Under the pieces are notes generated by a model that worked only from the letters and a program-made list of their open reading frames with translations, did no database searches and was not told the DNA's origin. From Prochlorococcus sp. AG-363-O15 (lineage in GTDB: Bacteria; Cyanobacteriota; Cyanobacteriia; PCC-6307; Cyanobiaceae), in the NCBI GenBank assembly GCA_003278255.1, contig QCFZ01000001.1:140054-204053 (forward strand): a stretch of DNA of 64,000 nt, in the 5' to 3' direction. Shown here piece by piece: positions 1-7,700 of this stretch (positions are counted from its first letter, which is position 1; each line of letters opens with the position of its first letter). A program made the position numbers and the translations under genes.

Positions 1-1
1 A

Positions 2-127
2 AACTCTTTAATTACTTTGATACTTATTGCACTAGCTCTGACCGCTGGAATGGTCTTCTATTACAAGCAATATCCATCACCAGATACAAGAAGAGAGCTA
101 TCAGTAGATGGAATGTTTGCCGATTAA
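2..127 (+). CDS. C-terminal fragment of a small membrane protein (partial at window start)
   Basis: An open frame enters from the left edge and ends at TAA 125-127, leaving 41 residues. The visible part has one hydrophobic segment (about residues 2-20, rich in Leu, Ile and Ala), then a short polar tail with the sequence YYKQYPSPDTRRE. This is the pattern of a single-span membrane protein with a short charged end. I do not recognise the family. The start lies outside the window, so neither length nor function can be judged. Confidence 0.5.
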   Translation, partial: NSLITLILIALALTAGMVFYYKQYPSPDTRRELSVDGMFAD

Positions 128-221
128 ATCACAAAGACTCGTGATCTAGTCATCGTCCTTTCCCTTCAAACAAGCAAGTACCTGCATGAGTTTTGCAAAT
201 CCTGAGCGACCAGTTCGTGTT

Positions 222-332
222 TCAGTCGAGCTTTTTATTCCCTTTAGTGAGTTTCTCTAGCTCAGAATGAACCTCATAGTGGTCATCTATTACAAGCCGT
301 CTGCTGAACCCTCTTTGATAATTCTCTGACAC
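222..332 (-). CDS. Possible 36-aa hypothetical protein
   Basis: A minus-strand frame begins with GTG at 332 and ends with TGA at 222. The product is highly charged (contains FSRRLVIDDHYEVHSELEKL) and looks protein-like rather than random. No clear ribosome binding site precedes the GTG, and there is no ATG in frame. It lies downstream of the ribbon-helix-helix gene on the same strand. It may be a genuine small gene or a remnant of a longer one. Family unknown. Confidence 0.35.
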   Translation of the reverse strand: MSENYQRGFSRRLVIDDHYEVHSELEKLTKGNKKLD

Positions 333-363
333 TTAGTAATTGAAATCAAAAGTCAACAAAAAA

Positions 364-1014
364 TTAAATATCACCAAAGTTAAAAGTGTTGTCAGAACTA
401 TATAATTCATCGACTAATTTGGAACCCTTAATACATATAGCTTGCTGAGAAGGAAATCGGGTGTCGAAACATAAACATTTTCCTTTCTCTGAATTACTAT
501 TTATCCAATTTATTAATCCTGTTCTAATTGGAGAAGTACACACCTTACCCTTTGCTAGTCTTTTCATCTCATCACTAGTGAAGGGGTCTCCATCCTTAAT
601 AAAAAAAATCTCCTTCAGCCTAAGAGTATAAATATCATCCCACTGATCAAAACAATCAATATAACCAATCAAATCATTCCAAGCATCCTTCCTGGTACTA
701 AATTGCCTCCTTTTGAACTCTCGATCAAAGATACTTTTGAAAAATTTACTGCAATTATACGCTTCTTCCTCCGAAAAGATAGTCATTGCCTGACTCACAG
801 AATCTGGATAAAGTTTCTCCTCAAGAAGGCTGATCCTTTCTTCAAGTAACATCATCCTAGAATCTAAAGTATCATTAGGAGAATATTTCTCTAAGTAATT
901 AGCAATACTTTCAGAGACAAATTCAGTTGTTGTCTTTCCCGCTCTTATTGCAGCCGTTTTCAACTCCTGCAGCAATTCAGGGTCAATATTGATGTTTAAC
1001 TGCGTTCTACTCAT
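364..1014 (-). CDS. Ribbon-helix-helix DNA-binding protein with a C-terminal extension
   Basis: 216 aa. Residues about 1-45 fit a ribbon-helix-helix (CopG/Arc-like) domain: a beta strand (TQLNINIDPELL), a helix (QELKTAAIRAGK) and a second helix after TTTEFVSESI. Such domains dimerise and bind short palindromes. A predicted helical region (about 52-70, LDSRMMLLEERISLLEEKL) follows and may be a coiled coil. The remaining 140 residues match no family I know. It is divergent from a second, 52-aa ribbon-helix-helix gene at 1145, with a perfect palindrome between the two starts. It is therefore probably a transcription regulator or antitoxin-like protein, but no toxin partner is visible. Confidence 0.7.
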   Translation of the reverse strand: MSRTQLNINIDPELLQELKTAAIRAGKTTTEFVSESIANYLEKYSPNDTLDSRMMLLEERISLLEEKLYPDSVSQAMTIFSEEEAYNCSKFFKSIFDREFKRRQFSTRKDAWNDLIGYIDCFDQWDDIYTLRLKEIFFIKDGDPFTSDEMKRLAKGKVCTSPIRTGLINWINSNSEKGKCLCFDTRFPSQQAICIKGSKLVDELYSSDNTFNFGDI

Positions 1015-1110
1015 TAACCAAGTATTTTCGTAATCATATTAAATGAACCATAAAAAATCTATATGGCTTACAAATTTTATGTGCCTCTTGATACAACGTT
1101 AAATACCTTG

Positions 1111-1133
1111 CCAATCTAGTTTATCTAGATTGG
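1111..1133. promoter_or_regulatory. Perfect 9-bp inverted repeat, candidate operator
   Basis: CCAATCTAG and CTAGATTGG form perfect 9-bp arms around a 5-bp spacer. The site lies between the starts of two divergent ribbon-helix-helix genes (1014 minus, 1145 plus) and only 11 bp upstream of the latter. Ribbon-helix-helix proteins typically bind such palindromes and repress their own genes. The operator role is inferred; the palindrome itself is seen. Confidence 0.5.
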
Positions 1134-1144
1134 ACTAATGAATT

Positions 1145-1303
1145 TTGTCTAAAAGTTTAAAAAGCAGCTCAGAAGAAGAAGTTTTTCTAACCATCGAGCT
1201 TGAAACAAGTCTTCTGAAGAAGCTTATTGATGCTGCCGAGAAAGAAAACTTGTCCAAAGAAGAGTTCATACATAAAATCTTCAGAGAATCTCTAGCAGAA
1301 TGA
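1145..1303 (+). CDS. Small ribbon-helix-helix protein (52 aa)
   Basis: The frame starts with TTG at 1145, because an in-frame TGA at 1139 rules out an upstream start other than ATT, and ends with TGA at 1301-1303. The sequence fits the ribbon-helix-helix pattern: a strand VFLTIELE, a helix TSLLKKLIDAAEKEN, then LSKEEFIHKIFRESL. It ends soon after the second helix, the usual size of a minimal Arc/CopG repressor or antitoxin. It starts just after the palindrome at 1111-1133. The antisense frame over the same bases is an artefact. No toxin gene follows; the next gene is the first cupin copy. Confidence 0.55.
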   Translation: MSKSLKSSSEEEVFLTIELETSLLKKLIDAAEKENLSKEEFIHKIFRESLAE

Positions 1304-1379
1304 GAAATAAAGGCAAGCAAATCATTCCTACCAGTATTCGATAAAACAGCTGGAAAGAGATTGAACTCTAGATAAACAG

Positions 1380-1655
1380 TTGGAAATTTCCGTTACATCC
1401 CCTTACCCTGAAAGCACTATCAATGAGCTAGGGATTAAACAATGGCCAATCTGGTCTTGCGATTCGAGTTCATTCCCTTGGACCTATAGCGAAACGGAAA
1501 CCTGCTTACTACTTGAAGGAGACGTAACCGTTACTCCCGATGGAGGTAATCCTGTCAGATTTAAGATCGGTGATCTGGTCGTTTTTCCTTCGGGGATGTC
1601 TTGTACTTGGGAGGTGCATAAGGCAGTCAGGAAGCACTATCGTTTTGGTAACTAG
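1380..1655 (+). CDS. DUF861/EutQ-like cupin protein, copy 1
   Basis: 91 aa from a TTG start that is conserved in all three copies of this gene in the window. It is a single small cupin: strands run from LLLEGDVTVTPDG to VRFKIGDLVVFPSGMSCTWEVHKAVRKHYRF, the pattern of the cupin_3 (DUF861) family. The classic metal-binding His/Glu set is mostly absent, so enzymatic activity is uncertain. It differs from copies 2 and 3 at about 15 of 91 residues and is the most diverged. A decayed repeat that resembles the start of an EVE-domain gene follows it. Substrate unknown. Confidence 0.8.
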   Translation: MEISVTSPYPESTINELGIKQWPIWSCDSSSFPWTYSETETCLLLEGDVTVTPDGGNPVRFKIGDLVVFPSGMSCTWEVHKAVRKHYRFGN

Positions 1656-1850
1656 CAAATCAATAAAAACCCCTAGATCCAAGCTTTACCCAAACCGCTA
1701 TTTTCTCCCAAATTCATTGCTATAACTACATCTCATATTGGTTAATGAAACAGTGCACTTGAGTAATAGCAACCTTTTTCAGTGAATCGTCGAGATTTAC
1801 TCAAACTCATTTTCTCTTCAATTAATAGGCGAATTTCCTAGGAGTTCAGG
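1656..1850. repeat. Decayed EVE-5' repeat, copy A
   Basis: This stretch aligns by eye with the sequence downstream of the third cupin copy and with 6724-7041. It contains a relic of the EVE gene start (around 1722, where ATG has become ATA), then TTGGTTAATGAAACAG and a GAATCGTCGAGATTTACTC block at 1784-1802 shared exactly with 6970-6988. It has no open frame of its own. It sits on the left side of the nitrite cluster, and its partner copy B lies on the right. Confidence 0.6.
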
Positions 1851-2049
1851 CCTAGTCAAATTATTCAGGTTTGACAGTGATGCAGATAAAAAGACAAAAG
1901 GCTACTTTTGTGCTCATCTGAACTACATCTGTATTCCTTAATGGCTATCAATAAAAAGGACATATTGTTAAAACGCTTTCCAACACTTTGCTCAAAGAGC
2001 CTCTTGCTAAACAAGGGAATGTTCTTTGCCAATCTCCATTCTCTAAATC

Positions 2050-2445
2050 ATGGAAAAACTTCTTTATCGTGGGAACCAATATAATCAACATAAAAAGATT
2101 GTTTTTAAAAAATCTGTCCAATTAAAGTATAGGCAGAGCATTTACACTCAAAGGAGACAATTAATATCTCAAACTCAACATTCCTTAATGTATCGTGGCA
2201 ATAAATACTTGTCTAAAGAGTCTTATGCCACCAAGACAACTAGCAAAGTCTACTCTTTAGCAAAGGATCTTATTAATGCGCAATTCAATCTTGGGAATGA
2301 TGAGCTAAGTCGCAAATTATGGGATGAGGTTGCAGCTCTCAAAATTGATCCAAATCGTATTATCAATCTGATGTATAGATGCTACTTATATGAAGATGAT
2401 AAGAGCATCTTAGAAGCTGATTTAGATTATTTTTCCAAAGAATAG
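2050..2445 (+). CDS. DUF4278-like small protein with two YRG motifs
   Basis: 131 aa from ATG 2050. Two copies of a short motif are visible near the N-terminus: LLYRGNQY (residues about 4-11) and LMYRGNKY (about 46-53). The YRG-x-x-Y signature resembles the cyanobacterial DUF4278 family, whose function is unknown. The C-terminal half (SLAKDLINAQFNLGNDELSRKLWDEV) is predicted helical. No signal peptide or membrane segment is seen. It stands alone in the island between the cupin repeat and the nitrite cluster. The family assignment rests on the motif only. Confidence 0.6.
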   Translation: MEKLLYRGNQYNQHKKIVFKKSVQLKYRQSIYTQRRQLISQTQHSLMYRGNKYLSKESYATKTTSKVYSLAKDLINAQFNLGNDELSRKLWDEVAALKIDPNRIINLMYRCYLYEDDKSILEADLDYFSKE

Positions 2446-2645
2446 TTGAAAGGAATCCATCCAAATACAACAATTTAATCACAATCCAATAATCTAAATC
2501 TAAGGCTTCAATTAAGAGCCAACCCTATTTAAGAAAGGGATATTTGATTTGAGTATTATTTTTTTTTGTAGCAACTGCAACATATAAATGACATAGATTT
2601 CTGCTCTAATGATTCATAAATTTATTTTCAAGACAACTTCTTTAA

Positions 2646-2840
2646 ATGGTTAACCGCCTCTACAGATCAAACTCAGCAAGGAAATTAAAGGCAAGGCAGT
2701 CTCAGCAAAAAAATAATTCAAGACACCCCAACAATTTCAATAATGGACTAGATCGAGACATTGCTGCAATGAGAAAAGTTTGGAAAATGTTGCGTAAAGG
2801 CTCAGTACGCTGGCTTGGGGAAGTAGGTCGTCAGTACTAA
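2646..2840 (+). CDS. Small basic hypothetical protein (64 aa)
   Basis: The frame runs from ATG 2646 to TAA 2840. The product is strongly basic, with many Arg and Lys, and has a low-complexity Asn/Gln-rich middle (about residues 20-35). Its C-terminal helix RKVWKMLRKGSVRWLGEVGRQY is amphipathic. It begins with NRLYRSN, loosely like the YRG motifs of the gene before it. No family is recognised. It could bind nucleic acid, but that is a guess from charge alone. Confidence 0.5.
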   Translation: MVNRLYRSNSARKLKARQSQQKNNSRHPNNFNNGLDRDIAAMRKVWKMLRKGSVRWLGEVGRQY

Positions 2841-3225
2841 ACTTCTGGTTCAGCTTTTAACATGAGCAAGAAGAGCCAAAAGAAAGTCAATAAGTATCTA
2901 TATATACAAAATGCAAGTCCCCTTACCTTATAAAGAAGGGCTGATTAGGAATGTATTAAATGCATTAATTAATCCCTATTCCTAAAGAAAACAATGATTC
3001 TGTATCACCATATACTGAATTTTAAATCCAACAAATTTCCATTTTTGTCTAATCCGATACAGGGAGAGTGTGCTCCTATATGTATTAATAGCACTTGAAG
3101 TTGATCTCCTTATTTTCTTCGATGAATCAAAGTCCTGTCTTGCAAAATTAAATCATTGAAGTATTTCTGAATTCATTATTCTCTTTTATATTCCACACAA
3201 ATCAAAAGAATCACACATCTAAACT
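2841..3225. other. Leader region of nirA
   Basis: A 385-bp AT-rich stretch with no convincing gene; a 23-codon frame near 2862 is too short to support. It holds the NtcA-type site at 3002-3015 and a TCTAAT sequence at 3048-3053 that could serve as a -10 element, leaving a leader of roughly 165 bases before nirA. Confidence 0.5.
3002..3015 (+). promoter_or_regulatory. NtcA binding site upstream of nirA
   Basis: GTATCACCATATAC is a perfect match to the NtcA consensus GTA-N8-TAC. NtcA is the Crp-family activator of nitrogen assimilation in cyanobacteria and commonly controls nirA. The site lies 211 bp before the nirA start, with a possible -10 element about 33 bp further on. The match is seen; NtcA control is inferred. 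Confidence 0.65.
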
Positions 3226-4830
3226 ATGAAATCTTATTTAGAAGGGAAGAAATTAAATAAGATAGAAAAGAATAAGGCCATGAAAGATGGTCTTCTAATT
3301 GGCAGTCAGATTGAAGAATTTGCCAAGATTGGTTGGGAGAAAATGGACAAAACCGATTTAGAACTTCGCTTGAAATGGTATGGAATGTTCTGGCGGCCTA
3401 AGACACCGGGAAAATTCATGCTCCGTTTACGAGTAACGAATGGAATACTAAAAGCACATCAATTAAATGTAATTGCTTCTATTGTTGCTCGCTATGCAGA
3501 AGATGGAAGTTGCGATATCACTACACGACAAAACCTCCAACTCCGTGGGGTTCTTATTAGTGACCTACCTGAAATTCTTAGACGTCTAAAAGATGCTGAT
3601 ATAGAAACCATCCAATCAGGATTTGATAACCCACGAAATGTCACAGGTAATCCATTAGCAGGAATCGATCCAAAGGAAATTATAGATACCAGGCCGTATA
3701 CTTTCGAATTGGAAAATTTTTTAATTAAGAATGGAGAAGGAAATTCTGAATTCTCCAATTTACCAAGAAAGTGGAACACAGCAGTAGCAGGTTCTCATGA
3801 CAACTTCCTTTTGCATAATGACATTATTTTCCACCCAGTCATAAAAGAAGGAGAGCTTGGTTTTAGTGTTTGGGTTGGAGGGATTCTTTCTTCTCAATTA
3901 AATAACTACGCTATTCCTCTTAATGTATGGATTAAACCAAATGAAATCTGTCATTTCACACAAGTAGTTATATCTATTTGGCGAGATAATGGAGAACGTT
4001 ATAAACGCCCTAAAGCTAGGTTTAGGTTCTATTTGAATCAAGTTGGTTTAGAAAATTTTAGGAATCTAGTTCAAGAGAAGTTTGGAACATTTCTTCCAGA
4101 TCCGGGGTCTATATTTGCACAAAAGCCACGTTCATTCTTTGGTATTCATCCTCAAAAGCAGGTAGGACTTAACTATGCAGGCATACATATTCCAGTAGGT
4201 CGGCTTACAGCAGAAGAAATCCAAGATTTAGCACGCATAAGTGCAACATATGGGGGCAGTGAAGTTCGTCTTACTGAAGATCAGAATGTGATCATAATTA
4301 ATATCCCAGATAAGCAAATTGATAGTTTTAAATCTGATCCTTTATTAAAGAGATTTCCTCTGAATCCAAAGAAAATTGCGGCAGGGACTGTCTCATGTAC
4401 AGGTAACACCTACTGTAGTTTTGCTTTGACAAATACTAAAGATCAGGCTCTAAAGATATCTAAAGAGCTTGACTCAGAGCTTGATTTACCAGAAGAACTA
4501 AAGATTCACTGGACTGGATGTCCCAATAGTTGCGGCCAAGCCTATATGGGGGCAATAGGCCTAACCGGGACAAAAGCTAGAAATGATGACGGCAAAATGA
4601 TTGAGGCTTATGACATATCCATTGGAGGTGAACAAGGAGCAAATCAAAAGATAGGAGAGTTAAAACATAAAGCCGTTCCTACTGCTGAATTAAAGAATCG
4701 AATAAAGGAACTATTGATTGAAAATTACTCTGCAATTCCCAAGGCAAAGAATTCCTCTGAGGAATTCTTTCTTTTAAAGCAGATTATCGATTGGATTCGG
4801 CAACCAATTAAAAGCAGTCAATCTCCATAA
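3226..4830 (+). CDS. nirA: Ferredoxin-nitrite reductase NirA
   Basis: 534 aa. It reduces nitrite to ammonium with six electrons from reduced ferredoxin. The protein shows the two-fold layout of the siroheme nitrite/sulfite reductase family: an N-terminal half with TTRQNLQLRG (siroheme-side binding) and a C-terminal half with the cluster ligands C391, C397, C432 and C436 in SCTGNTYC and CPNSC. These bind the [4Fe-4S]/siroheme pair. Length is close to the usual 510-540. ATG 3226 gives a slightly long, Lys-rich N-terminus. It leads a cluster with focA and a HEAT-like gene, and a perfect NtcA site lies upstream. Sulfite reductase is the alternative, but the context favours nitrite. Confidence 0.95.
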   Translation: MKSYLEGKKLNKIEKNKAMKDGLLIGSQIEEFAKIGWEKMDKTDLELRLKWYGMFWRPKTPGKFMLRLRVTNGILKAHQLNVIASIVARYAEDGSCDITTRQNLQLRGVLISDLPEILRRLKDADIETIQSGFDNPRNVTGNPLAGIDPKEIIDTRPYTFELENFLIKNGEGNSEFSNLPRKWNTAVAGSHDNFLLHNDIIFHPVIKEGELGFSVWVGGILSSQLNNYAIPLNVWIKPNEICHFTQVVISIWRDNGERYKRPKARFRFYLNQVGLENFRNLVQEKFGTFLPDPGSIFAQKPRSFFGIHPQKQVGLNYAGIHIPVGRLTAEEIQDLARISATYGGSEVRLTEDQNVIIINIPDKQIDSFKSDPLLKRFPLNPKKIAAGTVSCTGNTYCSFALTNTKDQALKISKELDSELDLPEELKIHWTGCPNSCGQAYMGAIGLTGTKARNDDGKMIEAYDISIGGEQGANQKIGELKHKAVPTAELKNRIKELLIENYSAIPKAKNSSEEFFLLKQIIDWIRQPIKSSQSP

Positions 4831-4869
4831 GCTGCTTGTACCAAAACCACAATCATTTTTAACTTCTCC

Positions 4870-5013
4870 ATGAAATTTAAATCGAATTCAACTGATTTCT
4901 TTAGTCGCATCGTCAATTGGCTAAGTGAATTGGGAAGTGACCGTCCACTTATTAATCGAAAAGGAGGAAGTCAAGATCCTTTTTCAAAGCTAATGAATCG
5001 GATTAGCAGATAA
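4870..5013 (+). CDS. 47-aa hypothetical protein between nirA and focA
   Basis: The frame runs from ATG 4870 to TAA 5011-5013 in the gap between nirA and focA. The product has an amphipathic start (DFFSRIVNWLSELG), then a basic polar tail ending in FSKLMNRISR. No membrane segment is clear. It fits snugly in the cluster (39 bp after nirA, 45 bp before focA), which suggests co-transcription. The family is unknown, and chance cannot be excluded at this length. Confidence 0.5.
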   Translation: MKFKSNSTDFFSRIVNWLSELGSDRPLINRKGGSQDPFSKLMNRISR

Positions 5014-5058
5014 ATAAATCAATTTAAAAACATCTCCAACACACTTATTTCCCCAACC

Positions 5059-5970
5059 ATGGATGCAAACACCTCACAAATGGATTATGTCCTTCCCAAT
5101 GAATTAGTGGATGGAATGATTGCAGCTGGTGGCAAAAAATCTACTGTAAGCACAAAAAACTTACTGGTAAGAGGTTTTTACTCTGGAGCAATACTTGGTT
5201 TAGCAACATGTCTAGCAATAACTGTAGGTATTCAATCTGGGATGCCTTTCCTTGGATCAGTTATTTTCCCGTTTGGATTTGCAAGCATAGTACTTTTTGG
5301 TATGGAGCTAGTTACTGGAAATTTTGCTCTATTACCTATGGCAACTTGGGCAGGGAAATCCTCCTGGAAAGCCACATTCAGAAATTGGGGTTGGGTCTGG
5401 ATAGGTAATTTCTTAGGCACATTTCTTGTAGCAGTTTTACTTTCAATTAGTTTGACAAGCGCAGGAACTATTGATCCTTTATCTGCCGCTGAAGGAGGGA
5501 AAGGGTGGGCCGTTGTTGCATCCAAACTTATATCTATCAATCAATCAAATGTTCTTACCAAATATGAATCCCTAGGAAGTACAGGATTTTTCCTAGCATT
5601 TCTAAGAGGTATTATTGCTAACTGGCTAGTATGTCTTGGAGTCACAATGGCTCTAGTAAGTAAAAGTGTTCCAGGAAAACTTCTTGCTTGTTGGCTACCA
5701 ATTACTGCATTCCAAACAATGGGAATGGAGCACATTGTTGTAAATATGTTTTTGCATACAGCGGGTCCTCTTCTTGGCTCAGGAGTGCCCTTCACTAAGG
5801 TTATTTTTTGGAATTTCCTACCAGTGACTGTTGGCAACATTATTGGAGGAATGGTTTTTATAGGCATGCTCTTCTACAGCACCCATCGCACAAAGATGTC
5901 TAATGTCTTGCCAACAATTCATGATGAAAAGTTAGAGCGAGAACTAGCCGCAGAACTTGGTGCACGCTAA
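5059..5970 (+). CDS. focA: Formate/nitrite transporter (FNT family)
   Basis: 303 aa. Several hydrophobic helices are visible, including GFYSGAILGLATCLAITVGI near residue 38, the FGMELVTGNFALLP loop near 80, and WNFLPVTVGNIIGGMVFIGML near the end. They fit the six-helix FNT fold of FocA and NirC, which carries small monovalent anions across the inner membrane as a pentamer. Next to nirA the most likely substrate is nitrite, so nirC would be an equally fair name. The following HEAT-like gene begins within 17 bp of the stop, so the two are probably co-transcribed. Confidence 0.92.
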   Translation: MDANTSQMDYVLPNELVDGMIAAGGKKSTVSTKNLLVRGFYSGAILGLATCLAITVGIQSGMPFLGSVIFPFGFASIVLFGMELVTGNFALLPMATWAGKSSWKATFRNWGWVWIGNFLGTFLVAVLLSISLTSAGTIDPLSAAEGGKGWAVVASKLISINQSNVLTKYESLGSTGFFLAFLRGIIANWLVCLGVTMALVSKSVPGKLLACWLPITAFQTMGMEHIVVNMFLHTAGPLLGSGVPFTKVIFWNFLPVTVGNIIGGMVFIGMLFYSTHRTKMSNVLPTIHDEKLERELAAELGAR

Positions 5971-5986
5971 GCACAAAAAACTATCT

Positions 5987-6706
5987 ATGGCCATCCATGA
6001 AGAGTCAATCTGGGAAAAGCTCAACCAATCCCGCAGGGTTCCCCTCGAGCCTTGCTGGTTGGGTGAGGTTTATTCACTCAATCTTCAGGCAGATCTTCGC
6101 TTCGCGATAACTGAAAAACTAGGTTTGCTAAGCGATAAAGGTTGGCCAGTTTTAGAGTTGCTAATCAAAAAAGCAGGGGTTCAACCAGAGTTGATTCGTG
6201 CAGCAGGACTTTGTCATCAGACTGAAGCGAAAAATTGGTTACTAAAGCTGCTCAAAGAACAGGAAGAACTAAAGCTTCAAGTTCTGCAAGCACTTACCTG
6301 TTGGGGAGGTGAACTGCCAATCACTCTCATTAGGAATGTCTTAAGCGAAAAATCCCAACCGCTTCTCATAACAGGCTTGGAATTACTCAAATTCAAAATT
6401 CATCAACTCAGCGATGAACTTCTTCTTGATCTTGTTCAGAAACCATTAAGGGATTTTCGTGATCCAGTTGTGTTATCAACTATTAGGGTTTTACAGCGAC
6501 GAAATAGTGCCGTCGTTAACTCAAAAATTGCAGAAATTGCTAAGAACGGATCAGAAACAACTGCTCGTGCAGCACTTCTTGCCCTCAGTTGTATCGCTAC
6601 TTCGCATAGCCTTGCTACCCTGACAAATCTTCTAAATGAGCTCCCTCAAGGGTCCTTGAGAGAGATGGCCCAAAAGCAACTGGAACTGCAGCTGAGATAC
6701 AAATAG
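5987..6706 (+). CDS. HEAT-like / PBS-lyase-type repeat protein next to nirA-focA
   Basis: 239 aa from ATG 5987; a TTG start at 5957 overlapping focA is possible but less likely. It is almost entirely helical and shows repeated alpha-alpha units (for example RDFRDPVVLSTIRVLQRRN and ETTARAALLALSCIATSHSLATL) like HEAT or CpcE-type phycobilin lyase repeats. From memory, proteins of this type are linked to nitrite reductase in other cyanobacteria (NirB and a CpcE-like regulator). Its place as third gene of the cluster fits a role in NirA maturation or expression. No catalytic residues can be named, and the function is inferred from context. Confidence 0.7.
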   Translation: MAIHEESIWEKLNQSRRVPLEPCWLGEVYSLNLQADLRFAITEKLGLLSDKGWPVLELLIKKAGVQPELIRAAGLCHQTEAKNWLLKLLKEQEELKLQVLQALTCWGGELPITLIRNVLSEKSQPLLITGLELLKFKIHQLSDELLLDLVQKPLRDFRDPVVLSTIRVLQRRNSAVVNSKIAEIAKNGSETTARAALLALSCIATSHSLATLTNLLNELPQGSLREMAQKQLELQLRYK

Positions 6707-6723
6707 GTCAAGATAAAAAAAGC

Positions 6724-7041
6724 AAAAATCCACTGAGATCTAGGGTTTCCCAAAACCGCCCATTTCCACCAAAATCCATTGCTATGACTGACATAAACTA
6801 CTGAATCATGAAGAGCGGCATTTGAGTGGTGGACAGGGATTTCAAGGGAACGCTGAAATAAATACCAACTAAATACACACACTCCAATTCGCCCAAATCC
6901 ATTGCTATGACAGAGATCAATTAGTGGCTAATGAAAAGCGGTATTTGAATGATGGCAACTACTCTCAGCGAATCGTCGAGATTTACTCAAACTTTACTCA
7001 AACTCCTATTCACTTCAATTAAGAGGCGCATTCTCTGGGAA
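6724..7041. repeat. Tandem EVE-5' repeats, copies B1 and B2
   Basis: Two successive degenerate units each contain the phrase CCATTGCTATGAC followed by an EVE-like start (ATG at 6784 and at 6907). Both then break into stops: TACTGAATCATGAAG in B1 and AATTAGTGGCTAATG in B2. After about eleven codons the units turn into a shared non-EVE sequence, GGCATTTGAGTGGTGG or close. B2 ends with the GAATCGTCGAGATTTACTC block also found in copy A. The stretch has no intact gene and lies between the nitrite cluster and the J-domain cassette. Confidence 0.65.
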
Positions 7042-7130
7042 CAAAGAAATGCAGTCCAACAAAAAGCCAAAATATCTACTTAAGAGTTTCAGCGCTGCTA
7101 TCTTAATAAGGATTTCTATTAGAAAGAATT

Positions 7131-7700
7131 TTGCCAAAAGGGAAAAAATCTTCTAGGGATCCAAGAGGAATTGACTCGTCGACACTTGAAAAGATTCAGG
7201 TTTTTTGTAATGCTTATAACTCCCCAGAAGACAAAGTAATTGAATTAATTAAGTTTGCACTTTCTCCACCTCCTTTAACTCTTGTAGAGATGCCATTAAA
7301 AGATATAAAAACTGCTGTTGCAATTGCATGGAATAAAACCAACTATACTCAGCTCAAAGAAGATCCGGAGTGGAAGATATACCATAAAAATACAGGTCTT
7401 AGCGCTTCCAAAAGGCTTACTTGGGAGCACTATTTCCGAGAATGGGTTGAACTTCCAGGAGAAGAAAAAAACCTTACTTCCGGCTATGGAGTTATCAATG
7501 GCATTGATATCTTTAAGAACTTTAGACCTTGGGAAGTTTTCAATGTCGACAAAAATACAGGTACTAAACAAGACATTCAAAGCGCATTTAAGAAATTATC
7601 TTTCAAATATCATCCAGATACAGGCTACAACGGTGGTGATAGGAATATCTTTGAAAAGTTAAAAGAAATGAGAGATTCTTTGTTGGTAATCTTTAATTAA
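7131..7700 (+). CDS. Protein with C-terminal J-domain, first gene of a nuclease cassette
   Basis: 189 aa from TTG 7131. The last 55 residues form a J-domain: FNVDKNTGTKQDIQSAFKKLSFKYHPD with the invariant H161-P162-D163, then the usual final helix. J-domains stimulate the ATPase of DnaK. The first 130 residues have a basic start (PKGKKSSRD) and a helical region of no family I know; there is no Gly/Phe or zinc-finger region, so it is not a classical DnaJ. Its TAA is followed at once by the ATG of the HNH-like gene with no spacer, so the two are almost certainly translated together. Confidence 0.75.
   Translation: MPKGKKSSRDPRGIDSSTLEKIQVFCNAYNSPEDKVIELIKFALSPPPLTLVEMPLKDIKTAVAIAWNKTNYTQLKEDPEWKIYHKNTGLSASKRLTWEHYFREWVELPGEEKNLTSGYGVINGIDIFKNFRPWEVFNVDKNTGTKQDIQSAFKKLSFKYHPDTGYNGGDRNIFEKLKEMRDSLLVIFN

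Noticed and set aside
1135..1320. Minus-strand frame of 61 codons rich in Ser and Phe
   Set aside because: It is antisense to the TTG-started ribbon-helix-helix gene, whose predicted secondary structure is far more convincing.
1941..2084. Plus-strand 47-codon frame ending inside the YRG-motif gene
   Set aside because: It overlaps the start of the better supported 2050-2445 gene and has no recognisable features.
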